From: Streptomyces leeuwenhoekii
Lineage (GTDB): Bacteria > Actinomycetota > Actinomycetes > Streptomycetales > Streptomycetaceae
DNA: 64,000 bases
Direction of reading: 5' to 3'
NCBI RefSeq assembly: GCF_001013905.1
Contig: NZ_LN831790.1
Coordinates: 4,664,001-4,728,000, forward strand
Each line of letters starts with the position of its first letter. Within the stretch, counting starts at the first letter, position 1. Of this stretch, positions 1-7,679 are shown piece by piece. Below the pieces are notes generated by a model. The model was not told where the DNA came from and did not search any database. It worked only from the letters and a program-made list of their open reading frames with translations. The translations under genes were made by a program, and so were the position numbers.

Positions 1-1
1 C

Positions 2-1054
2 CGCCGCCCCGCCGCGCACTACGCGATGGGGTGGCTGCCGCTGTGGCTGCGGTGGGCGGACCGTACGCGCCTGGCTCGGCCCGCCGGTGCCCTGGTGTCC
101 GTGCGCCCGCTGGCCGCGCTGGTCAAGCGGCTCGGCGGCATCGCGGCCGAACGGGAGATCCCGCGGCCGGCGGGGGAGACCTTCAGCCGGTGGTGGCGCC
201 GTCGCGGGGCCGCCGGGAGCGGGGTGACGGGTGACCTGGTGGTGCTGTGGCCCGACACGTTCACCGAGCATCTGTCGCCGTCCGTGGGGCGGGCCGCCGT
301 GCGGGTGCTGGAGGCGGCCGGGCTGCGGGTGGTGCCGCCCCCGACGCGGCGTCCGCGCGTCCGGGGTGCCGGGGACGGCGCGTCCCGGTCGGCGGCGGTG
401 GCGACGGCCCGCCGGGGCCGGGTCTGCTGCGGGCTGACGTACGTCTCCACGGGCCAGCTCGACCGGGCCCGCGCGGTCATGCGGCGCACCCTGGACCTGA
501 TGGAGCCGGTGCTGGACACCGGCGCCCCCGTCGTCGTCCTGGAGCCGAGCTGTGCCGCCGCCCTGCGCACCGACCTGCCGGAGCTGCTGCCGGGCGACCC
601 GCGTGCCGCCCGCCTCGCCGCCCGGGTCCTCACCTTCGCCGAGACGCTGGAACGCCACGCCCCCGGCTGGGCACCGCCGGACGTCGGCCGTCCTGTCACC
701 GGGCAGACCCACTGCCACCAGCACGCGGTCCTCGGCGACGCGGCCGACCGCCGCCTGCGCGCCGCCGCGGGCCTGACCGGGGAGCTGAGCGGCGGCTGCT
801 GCGGTCTCGCCGGGAACTTCGGCTTCGAGCGGGGCCACTTCGCGGTGTCGGCCGCCTGCGCGGAGGAGCGACTGCTGCCCGCGGTGCGGGACGCGCCGCC
901 CGGTGCGGTGGTCCTGGCCGACGGCTTCTCCTGCCGGACACAGCTCGAACAACTCGCCGGGGTGCGGGGGCGGCACCTGGCGGAGGTACTGGCGGAGGCG
1001 CTGGAGCGGGGGGTGCCGGGTGGAGGGGATGCGGGCGGGAGGGGTGCCGGGTGA
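2..1054 (+). CDS. FAD/Fe-S oxidoreductase, C-terminal cysteine-rich part (partial)
   Basis: This is the C-terminal 350 codons of a larger protein; the frame is open to the window edge, so the start lies upstream. It carries the duplicated cysteine-rich (CCG) domain of GlpC/HdrB/LutA-type proteins: CCGL at roughly residue 140 and CCGLAGNFG at roughly residue 258, with EPSC and a THCHQH histidine cluster between. In actinobacteria this domain usually ends a ~950-residue fusion of an FAD-binding oxidase (D-lactate or glycolate dehydrogenase-like) and ferredoxin domains that passes electrons from a 2-hydroxy acid to the respiratory chain. The upstream FAD part cannot be seen, so the substrate is unknown. 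A low-complexity Gly-rich tail ends the protein. Confidence 0.8.
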   Translation, partial: RRPAAHYAMGWLPLWLRWADRTRLARPAGALVSVRPLAALVKRLGGIAAEREIPRPAGETFSRWWRRRGAAGSGVTGDLVVLWPDTFTEHLSPSVGRAAVRVLEAAGLRVVPPPTRRPRVRGAGDGASRSAAVATARRGRVCCGLTYVSTGQLDRARAVMRRTLDLMEPVLDTGAPVVVLEPSCAAALRTDLPELLPGDPRAARLAARVLTFAETLERHAPGWAPPDVGRPVTGQTHCHQHAVLGDAADRRLRAAAGLTGELSGGCCGLAGNFGFERGHFAVSAACAEERLLPAVRDAPPGAVVLADGFSCRTQLEQLAGVRGRHLAEVLAEALERGVPGGGDAGGRGAG

Positions 1055-1129
1055 AGGGAGCCGCAGTGAGCCTTCGCGACCGCCGGCCCGGGCACGGATG
1101 GGGATTCCGGTGATGTCAGGGCGTGACGG

Positions 1130-1305
1130 CGAGGCTAGGGTCTTTCGTTTGGATCATGCCGGGCTCGCGGGGCCTGGCACCCCGCCTCGCCGCGTTGTCG
1201 TCGGTTGCCATGGCTCCGCCATGGCGCCCTCCTCCGCCTTGCGATGCACGGCACCAGACCCCGCTCCCTGATCCGGCCTGATCCAAACGAAAGACCCTAG
1301 CGAGG
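1130..1305. mobile_element. MITE-like element with perfect terminal inverted repeats
   Basis: The element proper is 1135-1300 (166 bp). Its ends are perfect 22-bp inverted repeats (1135-1156 and 1279-1300) beginning CTAGGGTCTTTCG. A 5-bp direct repeat CGAGG flanks it at 1130-1134 and 1301-1305, as expected of a target-site duplication. No transposase lies inside; the interior is GC-rich and non-coding. The right end overlaps the stop codon of the rrf2 gene. Two diverged relatives sit at 24918 and 35539. The sequence shows the ends and the duplication directly; mobilisation by a transposase elsewhere is inference. Confidence 0.8.
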
Positions 1306-1731
1306 TGCCGCGAGTACGTCCCGGAGTACGCTCTCGAGCGTGACGCGGGCCAGCTCGTTTCTCAGGGTCTTCTCGATGCCCTCGTAGATGCTGTGCATGG
1401 CCGGCTGGATGCCGCGACCCACCACGCATTCCTGGTCCGGGGTGGTGCGGTGCATCGCGAACAGCGGGCCGGGTTCCACTGCCTCGTACACGTCGAGCAG
1501 GGTCATCGACTCCAGCTCGCGCGCCAGCGACCAGCCCGCGCCCACGCCCCGCCGGGACTCCACGAGCCCGGCCCTGCGCAGCTCGCCGAGCAGCCGTCTG
1601 ATCACCACCGGGTTGGTGTTCGCGCTGGTCGCGATCTGCTCGGAGGTGGCGACCTCATGGCCCTGGCGCTGATAGAGGCCGATCCAGGCCAGCGCGTGGG
1701 CGGCGATGGTCAGCCTGCTGTTGGCGCTCAT
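1297..1731 (-). CDS. Rrf2-family transcriptional regulator
   Basis: A 144-residue winged-helix repressor. Residues 1-65 match the Rrf2 helix-turn-helix (LTIAAHALAWIGLY, then ATSEQIATSANTNPVVIRR and a GVGAGWSLAR wing). IscR/NsrR-type members have three clustered cysteines for a Fe-S cluster; here only Cys102 is present, so a cluster-free or thiol-sensing mode is more likely. The start at 1731 is chosen over an upstream in-frame codon because GGAGGAG sits just before it. It is divergent from an SDR gene, with two inverted repeats between them, which suggests autoregulation and control of the SDR. Its TAG stop lies inside the MITE end, so the original C-terminus may have been longer. Confidence 0.88.
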   Translation of the reverse strand: MSANSRLTIAAHALAWIGLYQRQGHEVATSEQIATSANTNPVVIRRLLGELRRAGLVESRRGVGAGWSLARELESMTLLDVYEAVEPGPLFAMHRTTPDQECVVGRGIQPAMHSIYEGIEKTLRNELARVTLESVLRDVLAAPR

Positions 1732-1760
1732 GGACTCCTCCTCCCGGCCGCAACGCCTCA

Positions 1761-1784
1761 TGTTACGACCACGCTGTCGTAACA
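1761..1784. promoter_or_regulatory. Inverted repeat, probable Rrf2 operator 1
   Basis: TGTTACGAC and GTCGTAACA form a perfect 9-bp inverted repeat around a 6-bp spacer, 30 bp upstream of the rrf2 start. A TAACAT hexamer for leftward transcription overlaps it. The position fits autorepression; binding by the adjacent regulator is inferred. Confidence 0.6.
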
Positions 1785-1791
1785 GGAAAGG

Positions 1792-1826
1792 TTGCAACAG
1801 CCTGTCGTAACAACTAACGTTGCGAC
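1792..1826 (+). promoter_or_regulatory. SDR promoter with second Rrf2-type operator
   Basis: TTGCAA (1792-1797) and TAACGT (1815-1820) are spaced 17 bp and read toward the SDR gene. A second copy of the operator motif, GTCGTAAC with GTTGCGAC (1804-1826, one mismatch, 7-bp spacer), covers the -10 element, so a bound repressor would block the promoter. Confidence 0.55.
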
Positions 1827-1861
1827 CGCCAGGAAGGGCCGATCAACGAGGTGAGAAAAAA

Positions 1862-2611
1862 ATGAACAAGCCACTGATGGGCAAGGTCGCCCTGGTCACC
1901 GGGGGGTCGCGCGGGCTGGGAGCCGCGACCGTACGGCTGCTGGCCGAGCAGGGCGCCGACGTCGCCTTCACCTACGTCAGCTCCGAGAAGCAGGCGCAGG
2001 CCGTCGTCGACGACGTGCGCGGCAAGGGAGCCGAGGCCGTCGCCTTCCGGTCCGACCAGGCGGACACCGGCCGGGCGCCGGCGCTGATCGACGACGTGGT
2101 CGCGCACTTCGGCGGCCTGGACATCCTCGTCAACAACGCGGCGATCTCCGTGGCTGGCACGGTGGACGACCCGGACGCCGACACCGCCGCACTGGACCGG
2201 ATGCACGCCACCAACTACCTCGGCGTGATCGCCGTCATCCGGGCCGCCTCCCGAGTGCTGCGCGAGGGCGGCCGCATCATCACGGTGAGCTCCGGGCTTG
2301 GCTCCCGGGTCGGCGCCCCCGGCCTGGCCGACTACTCGGCGACCAAGGCCGGGATCGAGCGATACACCATGGGCGTCGCACGCGACCTCGGGCCCCGGAA
2401 CATCACGGCCAACGTCGTGGAGGCCGGACTGATGGAGGGCGGCATGCAGCCGCCGGACCCCGAGACCCTGAAGGCCCTGATCGGTTCGCTGTCCCTGCAG
2501 CGCATGGGACACCCCGACGAAATCGCCGCGGCGATCGCCTTTCTCGCGAGCCCCGCCGCGTCGTACGTCACGGGCGCGGTGCTGGACGCCCACGGCGGCT
2601 ACAACGCCTGA
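1862..2611 (+). CDS. Short-chain dehydrogenase/reductase (SDR)
   Basis: A 249-residue classical SDR acting as a cytoplasmic NAD(P)H-dependent oxidoreductase. The Rossmann motif TGGSRGLG is at 13-20, NNAA at 91-94, the catalytic Ser at 143/144, and Tyr158/Lys162 form YxxxK. FabG-like C-terminal residues (SYVTGAVLDAHGG) complete the fold, and the length is typical. The start is set by GAGGTGA upstream of ATG. It lies opposite the Rrf2 regulator and is probably its target, as in other systems where Rrf2 or MarR proteins control detoxifying reductases. The substrate cannot be told from sequence. Confidence 0.9.
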   Translation: MNKPLMGKVALVTGGSRGLGAATVRLLAEQGADVAFTYVSSEKQAQAVVDDVRGKGAEAVAFRSDQADTGRAPALIDDVVAHFGGLDILVNNAAISVAGTVDDPDADTAALDRMHATNYLGVIAVIRAASRVLREGGRIITVSSGLGSRVGAPGLADYSATKAGIERYTMGVARDLGPRNITANVVEAGLMEGGMQPPDPETLKALIGSLSLQRMGHPDEIAAAIAFLASPAASYVTGAVLDAHGGYNA

Positions 2612-2914
2612 ACCCGGGCGGCCGGTCCGAGGAAGCCGTCGAAGTCCGGTTCTGCCGTGGGTCCGACCGTCATGCCGGGCAGCCTGTCAGCCGCGCGGCG
2701 CGCCTGTGCCCCGATGCGGGCGAGAGCCTCGCGAGAGCATGGCAAGGGTTTCCATTGACAGGGATGCCCCGGGGCCAAGACAGTGGCATGGGAGAGATAC
2801 GCACCTGTCTAAGTTCACTTACATGTACTTGGAAGTACAGTGTGATGTACGTGGGTGTAGGGATGCCCGCGTGATGGTCTCCGGAAGAACAGCCACCAGC
2901 CCTCGGAAGGTCCC
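2612..2914. other. Intergenic region with a TGTACTT palindrome
   Basis: No convincing gene. The notable site is TGTACTT-gg-AAGTACA at 2824-2839, a perfect 7-bp inverted repeat about 75 bp before the exporter gene, in a local AT-richer stretch that probably contains its promoter. No regulator lies next to it in this window. Confidence 0.45.
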
Positions 2915-3880
2915 GTGAGCAGCCCCAGCGCCACCCCCGGCACCCCGCCACCGGCCGTCCCCGCCCCGGAGCTCGCGGCGGCGGGCGCCGGCGACCGCGC
3001 GGCTTCCGCGCCGGGCGGCTCCCCCGGTCGCCGGGCCGCCCTGGGGTCGGTCGGACTGGTCCTCGCCGGCGGTGTCTCGGTGCAGTTCGGCGGCGCGCTG
3101 GCGGTGACCCTGATGCCCCGGGCGGGGGCGCTCGGCATCGTGACGCTCCGCCTGCTGGTGGCCGCCGTCGTACTGCTGCTCGTCTGCCGCCCCCGGCTGC
3201 GCGGCCACTCCCGCGCCGACTGGGGCACGGTGATCGTCTTCGGTGTCGCCATGGCCGGGATGAACGGCCTCTTCTACCAGGCCGTGGCCCGTATCCCGAT
3301 GGGACCGGCCGTCACCCTGGAGGTGCTCGGCCCGCTGGCGCTGTCGGTCCTCGCCTCCCGCCGCGCGGTCAACCTCGTCTGGGCCGCGCTCGCCCTCGCG
3401 GGCGTGGCCCTTCTCGGCGGTGGTGACTTCTCGGGCCTGGACCCGGCCGGTGTGGCGTTCGCGCTGGGCGCGGGCGCGATGTGGGCGGCGTACATCGTCT
3501 TCAGCGCGCGGACGGGACGCCGCTTCCCGCAGGCCGACGGGCTCGCCCTCGCCATGGCGGTCGGGGCGGTGCTGTTCCTGCCGCTCGGCATCGCCGAGTC
3601 CGGGGCCGCGCTGGTGGACCCGGTGACGCTCGCGCTCGGCGGCGCGGTCGCCCTGCTCTCCTCCGTCCTGCCCTACACCCTCGAACTGCTCGCGCTGCGG
3701 CGCCTGCCCGCCTCCACCTTCGCCGTCCTGATGAGCCTGGAGCCGGCCCTCGCCGCCACGGCCGGTTTCCTCGTCCTCGACCAGGCCCTGACCGCCCCCC
3801 AGGCCGCCGCCATCGCGCTGGTCGTGGCGGCGAGCATGGGGGCGGTGCGGACGCAGGTGGGGGGCGGCGGGAAGCCGTGA
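2915..3880 (+). CDS. EamA-family (DMT) transporter
   Basis: A 321-residue membrane protein with about ten hydrophobic segments and two EamA repeats (roughly residues 45-180 and 190-315), preceded by a Pro/Ala-rich cytoplasmic N-terminus of about 40 residues. The family includes RhtA-like exporters of amino acids and other metabolites. The GTG start is preceded by GGAAGG with short spacing. The gene converges on the following lipoprotein gene. An upstream palindrome may be an operator. The substrate is not predictable. Confidence 0.87.
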   Translation: MSSPSATPGTPPPAVPAPELAAAGAGDRAASAPGGSPGRRAALGSVGLVLAGGVSVQFGGALAVTLMPRAGALGIVTLRLLVAAVVLLLVCRPRLRGHSRADWGTVIVFGVAMAGMNGLFYQAVARIPMGPAVTLEVLGPLALSVLASRRAVNLVWAALALAGVALLGGGDFSGLDPAGVAFALGAGAMWAAYIVFSARTGRRFPQADGLALAMAVGAVLFLPLGIAESGAALVDPVTLALGGAVALLSSVLPYTLELLALRRLPASTFAVLMSLEPALAATAGFLVLDQALTAPQAAAIALVVAASMGAVRTQVGGGGKP

Positions 3881-3894
3881 CCGGGTCCCGCACG

Positions 3895-3994
3895 GCGCCG
3901 TCCGGTCAGGACTTCTGCCGGGGTGCCGTCCGGGCAGGCCTTCTGCCCTGGGCGCCGTCCGGTCAGGACAGCTTCCGCGGGGTGCCGTCCGGCT
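3895..3994. repeat. Decayed tandem copies of a gene 3' end
   Basis: GCCGTCCGG recurs at 3895, 3923, 3952 and 3982, giving 28-30-bp units. The last unit is the coding end of the lipoprotein gene on the minus strand (Pro-Asp-Gly-Thr); the others follow its stop codon and repeat both the coding tail and the TCCTGA stop context. It looks like tandem duplication of a gene tail into the space between two convergent genes. Confidence 0.65.
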
Positions 3995-4934
3995 CCAGGC
4001 CGACCAGCTTGTCCGCGATGCCCTGGTCCTGGAACGCCTTCTCGAGTGACTTCATGTCCTCGGAGTAGATGTTCCAGCTGTCGGTGTGCACCGCGACCAC
4101 CCGGCGGGGGTCGAGGTCCTTGGCCACCAGGGCGGCGTTGCGTGAGGTGAGGGTCAGCGGTGCGTTGTCGAGGATCGCGGGGGTGCGGGCGGCACCGGCG
4201 AAGAGGATGGCCGTGTCGATGGGGCCGATCTCCTTCTTGACCCGGTCGCCGACCTGCCCGGCCACCTTGACCGAGGCGTTGTCGCCGGAGATGTAGGTGG
4301 TGGGGACGCCCTCGCCGCTCAGCACGAAGCCGGTCACCTCGCCGTCCGCGCCGCGGTCCACCCCGTCGGGGCCGTGCAGGGCGGGTACGGCCGTGACCAC
4401 GATGGTGCCGCGGGAGGTCTTCAGCTCCTCGGTCTGCCAGCTCTTCATGCCCGTGACGTGGTCGCCGAGCCGCTTGTGCGCGCCGGGCGTGGAGAGGACG
4501 ACGGGCACGTCCTTCAGCAGCTCGCGGCCCGAGTCGTCGAGGTTGTCGTCGTGCTGGTCGTGGGAGAGCAGCACGGCGTCGATCTTCCCGAGCCGGTCGG
4601 GGCCGAACGCGGGAGCCTGCGTCTTCTCCAGACCGCTCTTGTACTTCTTGGGCTGGTCGAAGGTCGGGTCGAGCAGCAGCCGCGCGCCGGCGATCTCCAG
4701 GATCGTGGTCGGCCCGCCCACGTGCGTGACGGTGAAGCCGCCGGCGGCGGCCGGGGACGCGGAGCCGGCGGCGGCCTTGGGCTCGGCCGACCCGGCGGCG
4801 GCCTTGCCCTTGTCCTTCCCCTCGTCCGCGGAGTCCTCGCCCCCGCAGGCGGCGAGGAGGGCCACGCTCGCGGCGGTGGCGACGGCGGCCGAGGCGGCGC
4901 GCAGGAACGTCGAACGGTTCACAGGAGTACCCAT
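3963..4934 (-). CDS. Metallo-beta-lactamase-fold lipoprotein
   Basis: A 323-residue exported lipoprotein. The signal sequence ends in a lipobox with Cys30, followed by an Ala/Gly/Lys-rich linker to about residue 65. The rest is an UlaG-like metallo-beta-lactamase fold with SHDQHDD (His125, His128, Asp129), an ALHG histidine, an SGD aspartate and VAVHTD near the end as metal ligands. The first motif differs from classical HxHxDH, a variant used by related UlaG-like proteins. It probably hydrolyses a small ester or lactone at the outer membrane face, but the substrate is unknown. The start at 4934 is chosen because the signal peptide begins there. It is divergent from a TetR gene with paired operators between. 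Confidence 0.82.
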   Translation of the reverse strand: MGTPVNRSTFLRAASAAVATAASVALLAACGGEDSADEGKDKGKAAAGSAEPKAAAGSASPAAAGGFTVTHVGGPTTILEIAGARLLLDPTFDQPKKYKSGLEKTQAPAFGPDRLGKIDAVLLSHDQHDDNLDDSGRELLKDVPVVLSTPGAHKRLGDHVTGMKSWQTEELKTSRGTIVVTAVPALHGPDGVDRGADGEVTGFVLSGEGVPTTYISGDNASVKVAGQVGDRVKKEIGPIDTAILFAGAARTPAILDNAPLTLTSRNAALVAKDLDPRRVVAVHTDSWNIYSEDMKSLEKAFQDQGIADKLVGLEPDGTPRKLS

Positions 4935-4977
4935 CTCTCTGGCTACGACGAAGATGTGTGCAACGCTAACACGAACC

Positions 4978-5059
4978 GTAAGCGCTGATAACAAAACTCC
5001 GTTCCGTCGAGTGTTTTCCTCACTCGAAACCGCAGGTCAGAACTGTTAGCGTTGTTATC
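4978..5059. promoter_or_regulatory. Two copies of a 15-bp TetR-type operator
   Basis: GTAAGCGCTGATAAC (4978-4992) and GTTAGCGTTGTTATC (5045-5059) agree at 11 of 15 positions and are near-palindromic. Also, an 11-bp sequence at 4961-4971 is the exact reverse complement of 5044-5054. The second copy overlaps the expected -35 of the TetR gene, whose TATCGT -10 is at 5069-5074. Both divergent genes are therefore probably under the TetR protein. Confidence 0.6.
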
Positions 5060-5081
5060 GAGCGGTGTTATCGTGGGGTCC

Positions 5082-5771
5082 ATGTCGACGGCACGAGAGC
5101 GCATCCTGGACGCCACCGCGGAACTCCTCGCCACCAAGGACGCGCTGGCGATCTCCACCCGGGCCATCTGCGACCGGGCCGGCGTCGGCATGCCGGAGAT
5201 CTACCGTCAGTTCGGCGACAAGCAGGGGCTGCTCACGGCGGTGGCCGACCTCGGCTTCCAGCGCTTCCTCGCCAACAAGCGGCGCAATCCGCTCACCGGC
5301 GACCCGGTGGCCGACCTGCGCACGGCCTGGGACAGCCATGTCGCGTTCGCGCTGGACAACCCCCACCTGTACCGGCTGATGTTCACACCGACGGCGGACG
5401 CCAGGCCCCAGGCGATCGGGGAGGCGCAGGCCCTGCTCCGGTCGGCCGTGGAGCGGTGCCGTGCCGCCGGGCGGCTGCGGACCGATCCGGAGCTGGCCGC
5501 CCGGTCGATCCTCTCGGCCAACGTGGGCGTCTGCGTGATGGCGCTGTCCTTCCCCGATCCGTTCGGCGGCCTCGACATCTCGCGGTCGGTGCGGGACGCG
5601 GTGATCGGGAAGGTCACCGGCGACGAGCGGGAGGACACGCGGATCGGCACCGCGACCGTCCTCGCCCAGGCGCTCGTCGGCACCCTCACGGGCACGGCCG
5701 CCGTGGACGGCGCCGCACTCGACCGCCTGGCCCACGCGCTACGGCCGCCGGTCCCCTCCGCGGACACCTGA
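5082..5771 (+). CDS. TetR-family transcriptional regulator
   Basis: A 229-residue one-domain repressor with a TetR N-terminal helix-turn-helix (residues 1-55; STRAICDRAGVGMPEIYRQFGDKQGLL) and a C-terminal helical ligand domain with a WHG-like region (AWDSHVAFALDNPHLYRLMF). It is divergent from the metallo-hydrolase lipoprotein, with paired operator motifs in the gap. The start has no clear ribosome binding site; a TATCGT -10 ends 7 nt upstream, so the transcript may be leaderless. The ligand is unknown, possibly the substrate or product of the lipoprotein. Confidence 0.88.
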   Translation: MSTARERILDATAELLATKDALAISTRAICDRAGVGMPEIYRQFGDKQGLLTAVADLGFQRFLANKRRNPLTGDPVADLRTAWDSHVAFALDNPHLYRLMFTPTADARPQAIGEAQALLRSAVERCRAAGRLRTDPELAARSILSANVGVCVMALSFPDPFGGLDISRSVRDAVIGKVTGDEREDTRIGTATVLAQALVGTLTGTAAVDGAALDRLAHALRPPVPSADT

Positions 5772-5789
5772 GACGGCCGCCACCCCTTC

Positions 5790-5860
5790 CGGGGAGGTCT
5801 TCGCGGGACGGCCTCCCCGCCCGGAGCCGGACGGGACCGGCCGGTGAGGCACCCGTCCGG
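5790..5860. terminator. Two tandem hairpins between convergent genes
   Basis: Hairpin 1 pairs 5790-5797 with 5812-5819 (8 bp). Hairpin 2 pairs 5827-5835 with 5852-5860 (9 bp). They lie between the TetR stop and the stop of the Tat protein gene and are symmetric, so they could end transcription from both sides. No U-tract is present, which is usual in this genus. Confidence 0.5.
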
Positions 5861-5876
5861 GCGAGGAGGCCCCGTC

Positions 5877-7046
5877 TCACGCCTGCGCGACCTTCTTGTG
5901 GAAGGGGCAGGCGTCGGCGGCCGAGGCGGCCAGGCCCGAGGTCGCGGCGAGACCCGAGGTCGTGGCGGACGACGTCAGCGCACCGGGCGCCGTCCCGCCG
6001 AGCTGGTCGAGGATCTCGTCGGAGAGCAGGTCCTGCTGGCCCTTGAGCGCGTCCGCGACCACGTGGTCCACGGGGAAGACCATCTCGGCCGCGATGTTGT
6101 CCTGCACGATCCGGGCGAGGTTGTCCAGGGCGACGAAGATCGGGTCCGCGGGCGGCTCGACGGCCGGCAGGTCGATCAGGTGGGTGTCCACCTTGGCCGG
6201 GTTCATGCAGGGCCTGATGATGATCGTGTTCTGGTTGAGGACGGACGTCGTCCACTGCGAGAGGACGACCGTGTACAGGTCCTTCCACTCCTCCTCGCCG
6301 ATCTGGGCGCGCCACTTCTTCATGATCTGCTGCACGCCGGCGATCTGGGCGTCGGCCGCGTACTTCATGTTGGTGCGGATGTTGGGGTAGACGCTTCCGG
6401 AGAAGTCCTCGAACGACTTCATGTCGAACGACTTGCTCGCCACCGAGGTGTCGACGAACTTGAGGGCCGCGTCGAGCAGTTGCCCGCACGAGGTGACCAT
6501 CTCCGCGGGCAGATCCGCGTCGTCGAGGTTCCCGCGCGCGACGGTGAGATTGGCGGCGAAGTTCTTGAGCGGCGTGATCCAGTCGGTGGTGCCGGCCCCT
6601 CTGAAGGCGACCATCTTCAGGTCGTGCGGGTCGATCCGGTCGGCGTTGGGGAGGTTCGGGACCTTGTCGCTCAGGTACGGGGCGATGGTCGAGAAGATGC
6701 CGAGCGGGACGTGGCTGATCGACTTGGCCAGCTCGAAGACGGGGGAGACGGGGTTCGCCGATTCCTGCGTGCCGTTGTGGACGAGGGTGAACTTGCCGCC
6801 CCTGGCGTCGTTCTGCACGACGACGACGGGGCTCAGGTGCTTGATCAGGTCGGACTTCAGCACGGCGTAGTTGGCCCGCATGCCGCGGTTGACCGCGAGG
6901 ATGGACTCGCGCGCGTTCTCCACCGTGCTCCCCACCGGTTCCGTGCCGGTGGTGCCGGCGGTCACGGCGGTGGCCGTGGAGCTGCCGAGGATGGTCACGG
7001 CGCCGGCGGCGGTGGCGGTGCCGAGGAAACCTCTACGCGTGGTCAT
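5877..7046 (-). CDS. Tat-exported protein of unknown function
   Basis: A 389-residue protein with a twin-arginine signal (TTRRGFLGTATAAGAVT, followed by an Ala/Thr-rich region to about residue 35). The mature part is mostly predicted soluble and helical and contains Trp-rich and Asn-rich stretches. It ends with an Ala/Ser-rich segment and the motif CPFHKK. I recognise no catalytic motif or family. Tat export suggests folding, and perhaps cofactor insertion, before secretion. The start is supported by GAAAGG upstream. The gene is isolated, converging on a TetR gene with a large non-coding region behind it. Confidence 0.72.
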   Translation of the reverse strand: MTTRRGFLGTATAAGAVTILGSSTATAVTAGTTGTEPVGSTVENARESILAVNRGMRANYAVLKSDLIKHLSPVVVVQNDARGGKFTLVHNGTQESANPVSPVFELAKSISHVPLGIFSTIAPYLSDKVPNLPNADRIDPHDLKMVAFRGAGTTDWITPLKNFAANLTVARGNLDDADLPAEMVTSCGQLLDAALKFVDTSVASKSFDMKSFEDFSGSVYPNIRTNMKYAADAQIAGVQQIMKKWRAQIGEEEWKDLYTVVLSQWTTSVLNQNTIIIRPCMNPAKVDTHLIDLPAVEPPADPIFVALDNLARIVQDNIAAEMVFPVDHVVADALKGQQDLLSDEILDQLGGTAPGALTSSATTSGLAATSGLAASAADACPFHKKVAQA

Positions 7047-7511
7047 GGTCAGCCTTTCGGTGAAGACGCCGTTCTCCGTCCTGCGGGAGGGCGTCGGGAA
7101 GATCCGGGGTGCTGCTGGGCACGGTGCGTGCGGTGTCCTCCCGCGCTGAGCGGGGCGCTGGACGGCGCGCGACAGGGCACCGCGATGTCACGGAGCGGGC
7201 CGCGGATCCGCGGACGTGCCGGGGCCGCCCCGCGCCCGGGCCTCCCGGTGAGGAGGAGCCCGCGCCGGGGCCGCCCCGCGGGAAGGGCCTCCGGGTGAGG
7301 ACGAACCCGTGTCGCGACGCGACCGGGAAGCGGGCGGCGACGGCACGGCCTGCCCGCGCGCGGCGCTCGGTGACGAGCGCCGGGGCGGACGGGACCGGCC
7401 GACGGCCCGCTGCGGCGCGGGCGCGACGAAGCGGAGCCATTGCGGCGACGTGAAGGTGAGCCGTCTCCTGCACACGCGGGACATCCGCCGACACAGAGGG
7501 GGGAGGAGACG

Positions 7512-7679
7512 GTGACCGTCCGGGGGGCCGCGGCCCGCCGGGGCGGGGGAGCGGTCGTCAGGGACGGAGGGGGAACTCCGGCAGCGGGAGCGTGGGTACG
7601 AGCGGATCCCCGAGGTCCGCCGGGCACAGCCGGCGGTGTGGGGCGGGAATCCGGCCTGCCGCTGCCGGGGCAGCCGTGA
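7512..7679 (+). CDS. Possible small protein, 55 codons
   Basis: A GTG start follows GGGAGGAGAC at 7501-7510, a strong Shine-Dalgarno match with good spacing. The product would be a Gly/Arg/Ala-rich peptide with no recognised motif. Composition resembles translated non-coding GC-rich DNA, so only the ribosome binding site argues for it. It has no operon partner. Confidence 0.25.
   Translation: MTVRGAAARRGGGAVVRDGGGTPAAGAWVRADPRGPPGTAGGVGRESGLPLPGQP

Noticed and set aside
2599..2672. Minus-strand short frame with protein-like composition after the SDR gene
   Set aside because: Only 24 codons, no ribosome binding site, and no extension into a recognisable gene.
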